A stretch of 64,000 nucleotides of DNA from Mycolicibacterium austroafricanum (GTDB taxonomy: Bacteria; Actinomycetota; Actinomycetes; Mycobacteriales; Mycobacteriaceae), in NCBI RefSeq assembly GCF_902705885.1, contig NZ_CACSIP010000023.1, positions 1 through 64,000 on the forward strand, given 5' to 3'. Each line of letters opens with the position of its first letter. Positions within the stretch are counted from its first letter, which is position 1. A program made the translations under genes and the position numbers. The notes beneath the pieces are model-generated. The model saw nothing but the letters and a program-made list of their open reading frames with translations. It was not told the DNA's origin and ran no database searches. Shown one piece after another: positions 15,965 to 23,698 of the stretch.

Positions 15965-16926
15965 GCATCCCCTTGACGACAACTGCGGCGCGCTGCGAAA
16001 CCATTCTCGACGAAGTCGCGAACGCCGTGGTGGGCAAACGCGATGCGTTGAGCCAGATTCTGACCACCGTGCTGGCGCGTGGGCACGTGCTCATCGAAGA
16101 CCTACCCGGCTTGGGCAAGACGCTCATCGCGCGGTCCTTCGGCGCGGCGCTGGGATTGGACTTCATCCGCGTGCAGTTCACCCCGGATCTGCTCCCCGCC
16201 GATCTACTCGGCTCCACCATCTATGACATGCAGTCGGGGCGCTTCGAATTCCGCCAAGGCCCGATCTTCACCAATTTGCTGCTGGCCGATGAGATCAATC
16301 GGACACCGCCCAAGGCGCAAGCGGCGCTGCTGGAGGCGATGGCCGAGCGGCAAGTGAGCATCGACCGAACGACGCATCCGTTGCCTGCGCCGTTCATCGT
16401 GCTGGCCACCGACAACCCCATTGAGTACGAGGGCACCTATCCGCTGCCCGAAGCTCAGTTGGACCGGTTCGCCATCCGGCTCCAACTGCGCTATCTGTCC
16501 AAACCGGAGGAACGGGTCATGCTGCGTCGGCGCCTCGAACGCGGTTCGGCCGAGCCGCACGTCGGTCAGGTAGTCAACAAGGAGGAATTGTTGGCGATGC
16601 AGGAATCCGTCGAGCAGGTCATCGTCCAGGACGCGGTACTGGACTATGTCATTTCAATTGCCGACGCCACTCGCCAGCACCCGCAGATAGCTGTCGGGGC
16701 GAGCCCGCGCGCAGAACTGGACCTGGTGCAACTCGCCCGAGCTCACGCCCTGCTACGCGGTCGCGACTACGTGATCGGTGAGGACGTCAAAGCGCTCGCC
16801 GTGGCGGCGATGGCACACCGCATCAGCCTGCGCCCGGAAATGTGGGTGCGCCGGGTGCAGGCGAGTGACGTCCTAGCTGAACTGCTGGCGCGGATGCCCG
16901 TCCCACCGACACGGGGCACCCAGTGA
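15961..16926 (+). CDS. MoxR-family AAA+ ATPase (unit 8)
   Basis: 321 residues. Walker A is LPGLGKTLIARSF (about residues 46-58), Walker B LLLADEINRTPPKAQ with the MoxR signature, and sensor 1 is IVLATDNPIEYEGTYPLPEAQLD in segments. C-terminal lid domain includes GASPRAELDLVQLARAHAL and GRDYVIGEDVKALA. MoxR ATPases act as chaperone-like partners of DUF58/VWA proteins in maturing complexes or metal insertion; the client is unknown. Both ends overlap neighbouring genes by 4 bp. Confidence 0.92.
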   Translation: MSIPLTTTAARCETILDEVANAVVGKRDALSQILTTVLARGHVLIEDLPGLGKTLIARSFGAALGLDFIRVQFTPDLLPADLLGSTIYDMQSGRFEFRQGPIFTNLLLADEINRTPPKAQAALLEAMAERQVSIDRTTHPLPAPFIVLATDNPIEYEGTYPLPEAQLDRFAIRLQLRYLSKPEERVMLRRRLERGSAEPHVGQVVNKEELLAMQESVEQVIVQDAVLDYVISIADATRQHPQIAVGASPRAELDLVQLARAHALLRGRDYVIGEDVKALAVAAMAHRISLRPEMWVRRVQASDVLAELLARMPVPPTRGTQ

Positions 16927-18173
16927 ACGAGGCCCGCGAGATCGACGTCGAACTCCTTTGGGGCCCGTCGCCATTGACGCGCGCGCTGGCGACGTGCGGG
17001 GCCGCGGTCCTGGCCGCCGCAGCGCTCAGCTCCCGTTGGCAACTGATCGTCTTCGCCGCTCCGCTGCTGGGGGTGCTGTGCTCGGTTCGCTGGCAGCGTG
17101 GTAGGCCCGCGGTGCGCATCAGCAGCTCTGCAGGTCGGCAGTACTTCTTCGAGTCCGAGCAGGCCCGATCGACGGTGACGGTGACGGCGGATACTGCCGT
17201 GGCACTGAGTCTTTCGACTGTCGATGGAATGGACCTCGAGGTCCTCGTCGAGGACGCGGCGGACCGTCAGACGGTCGCCGTGTCGGCGTCGCGGTGGGGA
17301 CGCTACGTCGTGCGGGCTCACGTCGAAGCATTCGCCGCCGGTGGACTCCTCTGTGGGACGGCGACCGTCGAGGTCGCCGACTGCTGCGTCTTCCCCATCG
17401 CACCGCCCCAAGACACCAGCCTGCCCGACACCGACCTGCCAGACCGCCTAGGCACGCACCTCACCCGCCACGTCGGTCCCGGCGTCGAATTCGCCGACAT
17501 CCGCGCCTACATCCCTGGCGACCAGCTCCGCACGGTGAACTGGCCGGTCAGCGCGCGACGTGGCGCCCTGCACGTAACCGAGCGGCTCACCGATCGTGCC
17601 GCCGACGTGGTGGTGCTGATCGACACCCACACCCAGCCACTCGGACCGGCCACCGAGGCCACCGATCGGATGGCCCGCGGGGCGGTGCAGGTGGTGCAGA
17701 GCGCCTTACGCCAGGGCGACCGCGCCGGGGTCGTTGCCCTAGGCACTCGCCGGACCCATTGGCTGGGTGCAGACATGGGCAAAGCCCAGTTCTACCGCAT
17801 TCTGGACACCATCCTGGACGCCACCGGTGGACCCGAAACCGGGATGAGCACACTGGCACCCCCAGGAGCGGTCCCCACCGGGGCCATCGTGATCGCGTTC
17901 TCCACCCTGCTGGACACCGACTTTGCGCTGGCGCTGATCGACCTGCGCAAGCGCGGGCACACGGTGGTGGCCATCGACATCCTTGTGGGTGCTCCGTTCG
18001 CTGGCGACCGCGACCCGCTGGTAGCCCGGATGTGGGCGCTACAGCGATCATTCATGTACCGCGACATGGGCACCATCGGAGTGGACGTGGTGCCCTGGTC
18101 ACCCGAGCACACCGTTGATCAGGCGATGGTGCTGATTCCACGCCACCGACGCCCGAAACTGCACCGACGATGA
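16923..18173 (+). CDS. DUF58/VWA-like membrane protein (unit 8)
   Basis: 416 residues. Two N-terminal hydrophobic segments (ATCGAAVLAAAALSS and WQLIVFAAPLLGVLCSVRW), a beta-rich region, the DUF58 signature EFADIRAYIPGDQLRTVNW followed by ARRGALHVTERL, and a von Willebrand A-like domain from DVVVLIDTHTQ (MIDAS-type DxT) to GAIVIAFSTLLDTDFALAL. Expected partner of the MoxR ATPase upstream. Confidence 0.9.
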   Translation: MNEAREIDVELLWGPSPLTRALATCGAAVLAAAALSSRWQLIVFAAPLLGVLCSVRWQRGRPAVRISSSAGRQYFFESEQARSTVTVTADTAVALSLSTVDGMDLEVLVEDAADRQTVAVSASRWGRYVVRAHVEAFAAGGLLCGTATVEVADCCVFPIAPPQDTSLPDTDLPDRLGTHLTRHVGPGVEFADIRAYIPGDQLRTVNWPVSARRGALHVTERLTDRAADVVVLIDTHTQPLGPATEATDRMARGAVQVVQSALRQGDRAGVVALGTRRTHWLGADMGKAQFYRILDTILDATGGPETGMSTLAPPGAVPTGAIVIAFSTLLDTDFALALIDLRKRGHTVVAIDILVGAPFAGDRDPLVARMWALQRSFMYRDMGTIGVDVVPWSPEHTVDQAMVLIPRHRRPKLHRR

Positions 18174-18652
18174 CCTATCTCGCGAGGGCCCACCCGCTCT
18201 CGACCGGACTCGGGCTGGTGATGACGGTCGCGGCAGGCATCCACACCGCCGGCGTCACCATCATCCTCGCCATCCTCACCGGCCTTGCGGTGTTGGTGGG
18301 CATCAGGTTTCGCCGTGCAGCCACGCTGGCGGTCCTACTCGCCGCCGCCGCGGTCATGCTCACCGATGCGCCGCCGCTCGCGACGGGGTTGGCCGGCCTA
18401 GCTTCCGCCTGCTACCTGACGCTGCGCCACAACGAATGTGAGTCGATCAGACCGGCACCCGGATACTCACCGGCAATCGTCGCCGCCCTCGCCTTCGCCG
18501 CCCTCGCAGTATTGGCCGCCTCACTGCCGCTCGATATTCCGTGGCTGCCCATACTTGCCCCGCCGATCATGTTCCTGGCCTACATGATGGCCATCCAACC
18601 GCTCCGCCCCATCGCCATCGCAACCGAACTTTCTCATAGCGACAGGATCTGA
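18170..18652 (+). CDS. Small integral membrane protein (unit 8)
   Basis: 160 residues with about six short hydrophobic segments (LGLVMTVAAGIHTAGVTIIL, AILTGLAVLVGIRF, ATLAVLLAAAAVMLTD, IVAALAFAALAVLAASL, WLPILAPPIMFLAYMMA). No family recognised. It overlaps the DUF58 gene by 4 bp and ends the operon. Its stop TGA is bases 12-14 of site s9, so the site supplies the end of the gene and the last four residues. Confidence 0.75.
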   Translation: MTYLARAHPLSTGLGLVMTVAAGIHTAGVTIILAILTGLAVLVGIRFRRAATLAVLLAAAAVMLTDAPPLATGLAGLASACYLTLRHNECESIRPAPGYSPAIVAALAFAALAVLAASLPLDIPWLPILAPPIMFLAYMMAIQPLRPIAIATELSHSDRI

Positions 18653-18679
18653 TCGATTTCGCATCTCTAGAATCGACTC
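18639..18679 (+). repeat. Array site s9 (41 bp)
   Basis: GCGACAGGATCTGATC, then GATTTCGCA, then TCTCTAGAATCGACTC. Overlaps the last 14 bases of the preceding gene. Left half shared with s10. Ends unit 8. Confidence 0.85.
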
Positions 18680-18754
18680 AGCAAGTCCTAGCTGATAGCG
18701 GCCCGGACCGTTCAGGGAGGTGCCGCCACCTGTGGCCTGTGCGACAGTACGGTC

Positions 18755-19156
18755 ATGACGATCTTCGTTGTTGACGCGAAAGTGGCCATCGACCTCGCCA
18801 CCAACGGAGCGACCATTCCAGCCAAGCACAGCCTGACGGCTCCCACGCTGCTGCGCTCGCAGGTACTTGCCCTCGTGTACGAATCAGTCCACCGCGGTGA
18901 TCTCGACGATCGGGCCGGACGAAAGGTTCTCGATGGTGTTCGTGGGCTGCGCATCCGGCTCCTCGGCGACCGATCGCTGCAGGACCACGCATGGCGAGTA
19001 GCCGCCAAGCTGAACTGGTCGGATACCTACCGAGCCGAGTACATCGCACTGACTCAGCTACAAGCGGACGCACTGGCAACCGCCGACCCTGAACTCGTGG
19101 CCGCAGCGCGCGGTTTCGTCGAAACCATGCCCCCGGCTGCCATCCTAAGCTCGTAG
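18755..19156 (+). CDS. PIN-domain protein, VapC-like, without antitoxin (unit 9)
   Basis: 133 residues. MTIFVVDAKVAIDLA supplies the first acidic residue, LALVYESVHRGDLD the second (Glu), and TYRAEYIALTQLQADALATA with ADPELVAAARGF the last cluster, matching the VapC-type RNase fold. Only 75 bp separate s9 from the ATG, too short for the usual VapB antitoxin, and nothing follows before s10, so this is an orphan toxin-like gene or one controlled from elsewhere. Smallest unit of the array (554 bp). Confidence 0.75.
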   Translation: MTIFVVDAKVAIDLATNGATIPAKHSLTAPTLLRSQVLALVYESVHRGDLDDRAGRKVLDGVRGLRIRLLGDRSLQDHAWRVAAKLNWSDTYRAEYIALTQLQADALATADPELVAAARGFVETMPPAAILSS

Positions 19157-19192
19157 CACCGCCCTCAAGCATCCGCGCAGGTGACGTCTGGT

Positions 19193-19233
19193 GCGACACG
19201 ATCTGATCGATCTCGTACCTCCACAAACGAGTC
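19193..19233 (+). repeat. Array site s10 (41 bp), last recognised site
   Basis: GCGACACGATCTGATC, then GATCTCGTA, then CCTCCACAAACGAGTC. The most diverged right half. The TGA ending the inverted kinase pseudogene beyond it is formed by its final bases. Ends unit 9. Confidence 0.85.
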
Positions 19234-19875
19234 AGGAGCTGTCGTTGGCGTAGTGCGCCGCGGGCGGCGAGGTGACCACACATCCCATGCACACCACCTC
19301 CAGGAGGTGTCGTCGACGAGCATAGGTAGTGGCCTTTAACGCCGAGCCAATACGGGTTTGCAGACCATCGCGGCCGAACAAAGTACGTCCTGAGGTCCAT
19401 CGAGCCGCGGTTGATGTCGCCCCCAACGTTGTTGGGGTCGTCCCGCTCGCGACGTCGAGTAGGCCCGCGCTGTTGGCCAGGCACAGTTCGATCCACTCGT
19501 CGTAGGACGCCAGATCACCGCCACGTCCATTGCCATCGTAGGTCCGGCCGCACGTATCGATTGCCCGCACAGCCAGGATTGGATGCGCGAAATCTATTGC
19601 AAAGGAATCGGATTGAGAGCAACTATCGGCAGTAGCCGGTTCACCTGCTAGCCAAGTGAACACCGACCAAGGCAACGGATAACCGGCGCCGGGTTCACCA
19701 ATCCCCAGCGGGATCGGGGTAGCAACAGGGGTGCGCCCCTGGAGTTCATTCGCGGCAGCGGCCTGTAACTCGAGTTCTTGACGCACCGCCTTGACGTCAT
19801 CGTTTGCGCTCAAGCGGAAATCTGGCCACTGCATCTTCGCCAACCCGGAAGGTGGCGTTCACAGTGCCATCGCCA
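19232..19875 (-). pseudogene. Decayed aminoglycoside-phosphotransferase-like gene
   Basis: Homologue of the unit 2 kinase. The N-lobe start (GTVNATFRVGEDAVARFPLE) is read in the frame of the upstream nitrilase gene; the continuation (VRQELELQAAAANELQGRTP, YPLPWSVFTWLAGEPATAD, CGRTYDGNGRGGDL, CLANSAGLLDV) is in a second frame. After LLDV the homology is lost, so the catalytic loop and metal motif are absent. It lies in inverted orientation directly against s10. Confidence 0.8.
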
Positions 19876-20609
19876 GCGGCTTCTTGTATGGGTTTGCGTC
19901 GGAGTACGGCGCGGGCGATCTGAAAGGGTGCATAGTCAGCTTGGGCGATGAGTGTCGACTTTGCTGACCAGATCGCCGAGTGGCCTGCGGTGGTCAGATA
20001 GCCTGCGCCGGTCGGGCCGGCGAAGCTGGCCATGGCCACCGGCGCCCGGCAGGTCGCCGCGATGTTGCGTGCGCGGCATTGCTGTTCGGCAAGTTCCCAG
20101 TCGTGGTGAACGACGCCGCAGGCATAGAGATCCACACCGAGTTGTGCTGTGCCGCTGATATGTTCGTCGATTCCGGTGTCGCGGCATATCCCCAGACCGA
20201 TGCGCCACCCGTCGAGGCTAATCGCAGTTGGCCCCGGTCCCGGCCAGAACCGTGCCTGCTCGTCGCCGCCGAGGTAGGTCTTGCGGTAGACAACGCTGGG
20301 ACCAGTGGAGTCGACCAGCACGGTCGCGATGAAGCGGCGACCGTCGGATTCAACGGGAGCGCCTACTAAGGCGGCGGAACCCGTTGCGGCGCAGATTGAT
20401 GTCAGCGGTTCCATGACGGCGCTGGCGATATCGACCGGGGATACATCCAGCTGGTAGCCAGTCAGGGACAGCTCTGGGAACACCACCAGTCGTGCGTGGG
20501 ACTGCTCAATCAGCGCGGCGTGGGCATCGACGTTCGCGGCCACTGCGCCCGTGGCAATGCGTGGCTGAGCAACCGCGACCGACAACTCCACATTCAGATC
20601 CTGCCTCAT
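19797..20609 (-). CDS. Carbon-nitrogen hydrolase (nitrilase superfamily) with fused kinase stub
   Basis: 270 residues. The catalytic triad is visible: Glu in VVFPELSLTGYQL, Lys in VVYRKTYLGG, Cys in GLGICRDTGI, with the usual spacing, so it should hydrolyse an amide or nitrile. The natural end is about ADYAPFQIARAVLRRK; the next 25-30 residues (GTVNATFRVGEDAVARFPLE) belong to the kinase pseudogene, so the two genes have been joined in frame. Divergent from the dipeptidase gene, with 48 bp between starts. Confidence 0.82.
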   Translation of the reverse strand: MRQDLNVELSVAVAQPRIATGAVAANVDAHAALIEQSHARLVVFPELSLTGYQLDVSPVDIASAVMEPLTSICAATGSAALVGAPVESDGRRFIATVLVDSTGPSVVYRKTYLGGDEQARFWPGPGPTAISLDGWRIGLGICRDTGIDEHISGTAQLGVDLYACGVVHHDWELAEQQCRARNIAATCRAPVAMASFAGPTGAGYLTTAGHSAIWSAKSTLIAQADYAPFQIARAVLRRKPIQEAAGDGTVNATFRVGEDAVARFPLERKR

Positions 20610-20657
20610 ATAGTGGCCCGCAGGAGCACTGGTCTCGCTAGTGCATTATCAGTAGTC

Positions 20658-21635
20658 ATGCCGCACTTTCTTTGGGACCAGCACACCTGCCTGCCGTTAC
20701 AGGTCGGCGCTGACGTCGATGTGTTGACCCGATATGAACACCGAGGCGGGACCTTCGTCTCGGTCAATGCCGGGTACTCACCACACTCATTCGCCGATGC
20801 CATTGCCCTGCTCAATCATTACCGCACCGCGGTGGAAGCGCATCCCGATCTTGAGCTCGCGCAAAGCGTAGACGACGTGGACCGCATCACCTCGACGGGC
20901 CGGATCGCCGTGGTCTTCGACCTGGAAGACTCCGCCCCGCTCGACGACGACCTCGACAGTTTGGCCACTCTGGCCAGTCTGGGAGTTCGTACCCTGCTAC
21001 CCACTTACAACCACGCCAACCGTGCTGGCAGCGGCTGCTTGGATAACAACGACACGGGCCTAACGGTCTGGGGGAAAGCCATCATCGCCGAGATGAACGC
21101 GGTCGGGATCGTCGCCGACGGGTCACATTGCAGCACCAACACCGGACTCGACATGTGCCGCACGTCCGCAAGCCCAGTCGTGTATAGCCATTCGTGCATG
21201 AAGACGGTTTGGGACCACCCGCGCAATATCACCGATGACCAAGCCAGAGCCTGCGCCGATACCGGCGGTGTCGTCGGTATCACCGGGGTCGGGATCTTCC
21301 TCGGACCGAACACCCCAACACTGGAGGCGATGACGCGACATCTCGACTACGCCATCAACCTGATCGGGATCGACCACGTCGGCATCAGCAGCGACTTCTC
21401 TTTTGACCACGCCGACTTCAACGACGAGATACTGCGCAACCCACACTTGTTCGACGACAGCTACACCAGCTGGGGACCCATCCAATGGATGCCACCGGAG
21501 ACTCTCCTCACACTGGGTGAGCACCTCAGCAGCGAAGGCTGGGCCGAAGCCGACATTCATGCCGTCCTTGGAGGCAACTTCTACCGAGTCGCACAACAAA
21601 CGTGGCCGGGCGCCCAGATTCGCAGAAGCGAGTAG
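20658..21635 (+). CDS. Membrane-dipeptidase-like (peptidase M19) protein
   Basis: 325 residues. M19 layout: WDQHTCLPL at the N-terminus, bridging Glu in VVFDLEDSAPLDDD, His in ADGSHCSTNTGLDM, His in VVYSHSCMKTVWDHPRNI, and DHVGISSDFSFDH near the C-terminus. The first zinc motif is HTC rather than the canonical HxD, so activity may differ from classical renal dipeptidases. It shares a short divergent promoter region with the nitrilase, suggesting a joint role with an amide-bonded substrate (inference). Confidence 0.8.
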   Translation: MPHFLWDQHTCLPLQVGADVDVLTRYEHRGGTFVSVNAGYSPHSFADAIALLNHYRTAVEAHPDLELAQSVDDVDRITSTGRIAVVFDLEDSAPLDDDLDSLATLASLGVRTLLPTYNHANRAGSGCLDNNDTGLTVWGKAIIAEMNAVGIVADGSHCSTNTGLDMCRTSASPVVYSHSCMKTVWDHPRNITDDQARACADTGGVVGITGVGIFLGPNTPTLEAMTRHLDYAINLIGIDHVGISSDFSFDHADFNDEILRNPHLFDDSYTSWGPIQWMPPETLLTLGEHLSSEGWAEADIHAVLGGNFYRVAQQTWPGAQIRRSE

Positions 21636-21728
21636 CCAAATCTCAGCTGAGGTGGGAGTAGCGCAGAGCAGTGTGACGACCCACGGTGCAGCAGGTCTCG
21701 TTCCGGACGTCACATCCGAAGCTGAGGG

Positions 21729-23036
21729 CTAGAAGTGTCCGCAGTTGGGAGTTGTGGGTACACCGTTGAATCGGTCAGCGATCCATTGCATGGCTGGCTC
21801 GGCGTCGACGACCATGGGTAGCGCGTGGTTGATGATCAGCTTGTTGAAGATCGGCGGGCCTTCGTTGGTGCGGAACTCGACGTCGCTGCCTTTCGCGCAC
21901 CAGTCCCGGCCCAATTGGACTGCGGGTGCGTAGGGCACCAATGGGTCGTATCGGTTGCTGTTGATCAGCACGGGGGAATTGGGTTTCAGGGCGCCTAGCT
22001 TCTGCAGGTCGAGAATTCCCCGGAACTGTGGGTCTGCCAACAGGTCCGGTATCGGCTGATTGAAGTAGGGTTGTAGGTGCCGGAACGTGAATTTCATGAT
22101 CGATTCCGCAATGCACTGGTTCTTGGTCTTGTCGACGAAATCCTGACCGCGGGGGGTCAGCAGGGCCCGAATCTTGGGCTCAGCTTCGGGGTAGGCCTGA
22201 AATACGCTGTTGAGTGCGTAGCCGATCACTCCGACAAGGGCGCTGCCGTCGGCGTAGGGCAATAGTTCGGCCAGGTCTGCCGGCGGCGCGCCGGCGTAGG
22301 TGCCCACGATGTCCAGTCCCGGGGCGTAGGCCGGTGCCAGTTCTGCGGCCGACGCCGCGGCGCCACCGCCTTGTGAGTACCCCCAGAACGCGACGGGGCC
22401 GTCGGGCAGAAGTGATGTGTTCGATAGTTTGCGGGCGGCCCGTGCTGCGTCGAGCATGGCATGCCCCTGGGAGAGTCGGTTGACGTAGGTGTGCGTCACG
22501 CCGATGGTCCCCAGACCCTCGTAGTCGGTCATCACGATGGCGAACCCTCGCCGGACCAGGGTCTCGACGAACCCCATGTCATAGTTGACCATGAAGTCCA
22601 GATAGGGCGACCAGTGGATGCCTTGGTTGAACATCCGCGACGGCGCGCACTGATCGCCTTGGCCTTGCGTGCCCGGGCCGTAGACGATCAGCGGCCGCGG
22701 CCCCTGTCCGGGCCAGGGGGTGAACGGTTCGAAGTAGGTGCCGGTCACCACATTGGGTTTGCCGTGGGCGTCGGTACTGCGGTACATGATGCGCGTCCCC
22801 GTGGCCTCTATGACCCCGAGTTGACCTGATGGTTCGAGCACCAGCCGGGACGGTTCGGTGCGAATGAGTTCGCCGGGACCGACGGCGGGCAACGGATCCG
22901 GTGGTGTGTAGAAAGCGGTGTACTCGTCCTCGTTGTAGTAGGGATACCAGTCATCTGCGTGGGCCAAACCGGCTGGTAGACAACTGATGACAACTCCAAC
23001 AGAGATGGCGACCAGCAGCGCCCCGACCCGAATCAT
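21729..23036 (-). CDS. Secreted lipase/esterase (LIP family)
   Basis: 435 residues. Signal peptide MIRVGALLVAISVGVVISCL ending near LAHADD; mature enzyme with FVETLVRRGFAIVMTDYEGL, nucleophile elbow VAFWGYSQGGGAAASAAEL (GYSQGG), acid in INSNRYDPLVPYAPA and His in IINHALPMVVDAEPAMQW. This matches the secretory lipase family common in mycobacteria (triacylglycerol or ester hydrolysis outside the membrane). ATG at 23036 chosen for the signal peptide; upstream in-frame residues lack one. Convergent with the dipeptidase. Confidence 0.9.
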   Translation of the reverse strand: MIRVGALLVAISVGVVISCLPAGLAHADDWYPYYNEDEYTAFYTPPDPLPAVGPGELIRTEPSRLVLEPSGQLGVIEATGTRIMYRSTDAHGKPNVVTGTYFEPFTPWPGQGPRPLIVYGPGTQGQGDQCAPSRMFNQGIHWSPYLDFMVNYDMGFVETLVRRGFAIVMTDYEGLGTIGVTHTYVNRLSQGHAMLDAARAARKLSNTSLLPDGPVAFWGYSQGGGAAASAAELAPAYAPGLDIVGTYAGAPPADLAELLPYADGSALVGVIGYALNSVFQAYPEAEPKIRALLTPRGQDFVDKTKNQCIAESIMKFTFRHLQPYFNQPIPDLLADPQFRGILDLQKLGALKPNSPVLINSNRYDPLVPYAPAVQLGRDWCAKGSDVEFRTNEGPPIFNKLIINHALPMVVDAEPAMQWIADRFNGVPTTPNCGHF

Positions 23037-23365
23037 TACCGGACAGTAACAAAGTGATTGTGAATCGGCTACGTATTCGGTACTTGACACTCCGGGGTGT
23101 AGATGTAATGGGAACGTCCGGGTCGGGCTGGCAAAGGCAGTTGTGCGCAGAGCGAGAAATCGATGCCTGATTGAGTGGAGCCTGTCCGGTATGGCTCGCC
23201 CGCGGTGTGCGTTTGCGCGCAGCGCGCCGGCCGAGCGGGGCTCTCCGGTAACCACATCCCCGTCGATGTAGTCCAAAACCAGTGGGCTGCTCGCAGCTCG
23301 CCACCAAAAGTATTTATGCGCAGGCCTGTTCGGACGCTGTACGGACTCGGATATGGATCATCGGA
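23037..23365. other. Intergenic region between lipase and gene stubs
   Basis: About 330 bases with no gene, no array site and no clear promoter recognised. Confidence 0.4.
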
Positions 23366-23530
23366 CTCGGGCCACTAGCGTTGCTGCTCGGCAACCGGCT
23401 CACCTCCCTGACCCGATCACTGCGTGTCAGCAACGAAAGGTTCATGGCAGCGACCGGGTGGTGCCCCCGCTTTCCCAGCGTCCGCGAGGGGTACCTGGCG
23501 ATGGCCGAAACCCCTGTGTCAAAGGACTAA
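23366..23530 (+). pseudogene. C-terminal stub of an NAD-dependent epimerase/dehydratase
   Basis: LTSLTRSLRVSNERFMAATG followed by WCPRFPSVREGYLAMAETP is the typical closing segment of extended SDR/epimerase proteins (RSxRVSN...GWxPRYPSxREG). Nothing upstream in frame resembles the Rossmann part, so only the last 50 residues remain. Confidence 0.65.
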
Positions 23531-23550
23531 CCGTATCCCAACACTTGCGT

Positions 23551-23631
23551 TCGCCGGATTCCCTGTTCGGCGTCATGGCCGGATCAGTCAGCCGATGGCG
23601 ACCACCGATGCTCGGAAGCGCCACCATTTAG
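23551..23631 (+). pseudogene. C-terminal stub of an FAD monooxygenase
   Basis: SPDSLFGVMAGSVSRWRPP closely matches the last residues of the unit 6 monooxygenase (TPDRLFSAMAGSVSRWQPS). The remainder of the gene is missing. It precedes an MDMPI-like gene, the same gene partnership as in unit 6. Confidence 0.75.
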
Positions 23632-23698
23632 AGATTGTCACGGCGCCTGTGCGGGCGCGGTTTCGACGTGCGCATCGGCGCTGGGCGACACTGGACGG

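Larger units (their letters stand above)
5458..19233. mobile_element. Cassette-like array: nine gene units separated by 41-bp repeats
   Basis: Nine canonical sites (s2-s10), each exactly 41 bp and in the same orientation, plus two variant sites (s0, s1) beside the recombinase, divide this region into units of 857, 1019, 1382, 1168, 1153, 2453, 1579, 3498 and 554 bp. Left half consensus is GAGACAGGATCTGATC, then 7-8 variable bases, then TTTCTCTAGAAACGAGAC. T12, G13, C27, T28, A31, A33 and A34 are invariant in all nine. No site interrupts a plausible gene start or core. Unit genes face both directions, unlike most integron cassettes. Cargo is mainly small-molecule-modifying enzymes. The likely mobiliser is the adjacent serine recombinase or an intact relative elsewhere (inference). 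Confidence 0.75.

Noticed and set aside
5554..19233. Treating the 41-bp repeats as a classical integron attC series
   Set aside because: The ends lack the GTTRRRY/RYYYAAC core pair, lengths do not vary as attC loops do, and no tyrosine integrase is present.
5458..19233. CRISPR array
   Set aside because: Spacing between repeats is 0.5-3.5 kb and filled by genes; no cas genes.
20628..20660. Inverted array site between nitrilase and dipeptidase
   Set aside because: AGCGAGAC matches on the minus strand, but the left half is missing and the rest of the right half disagrees; probably chance.
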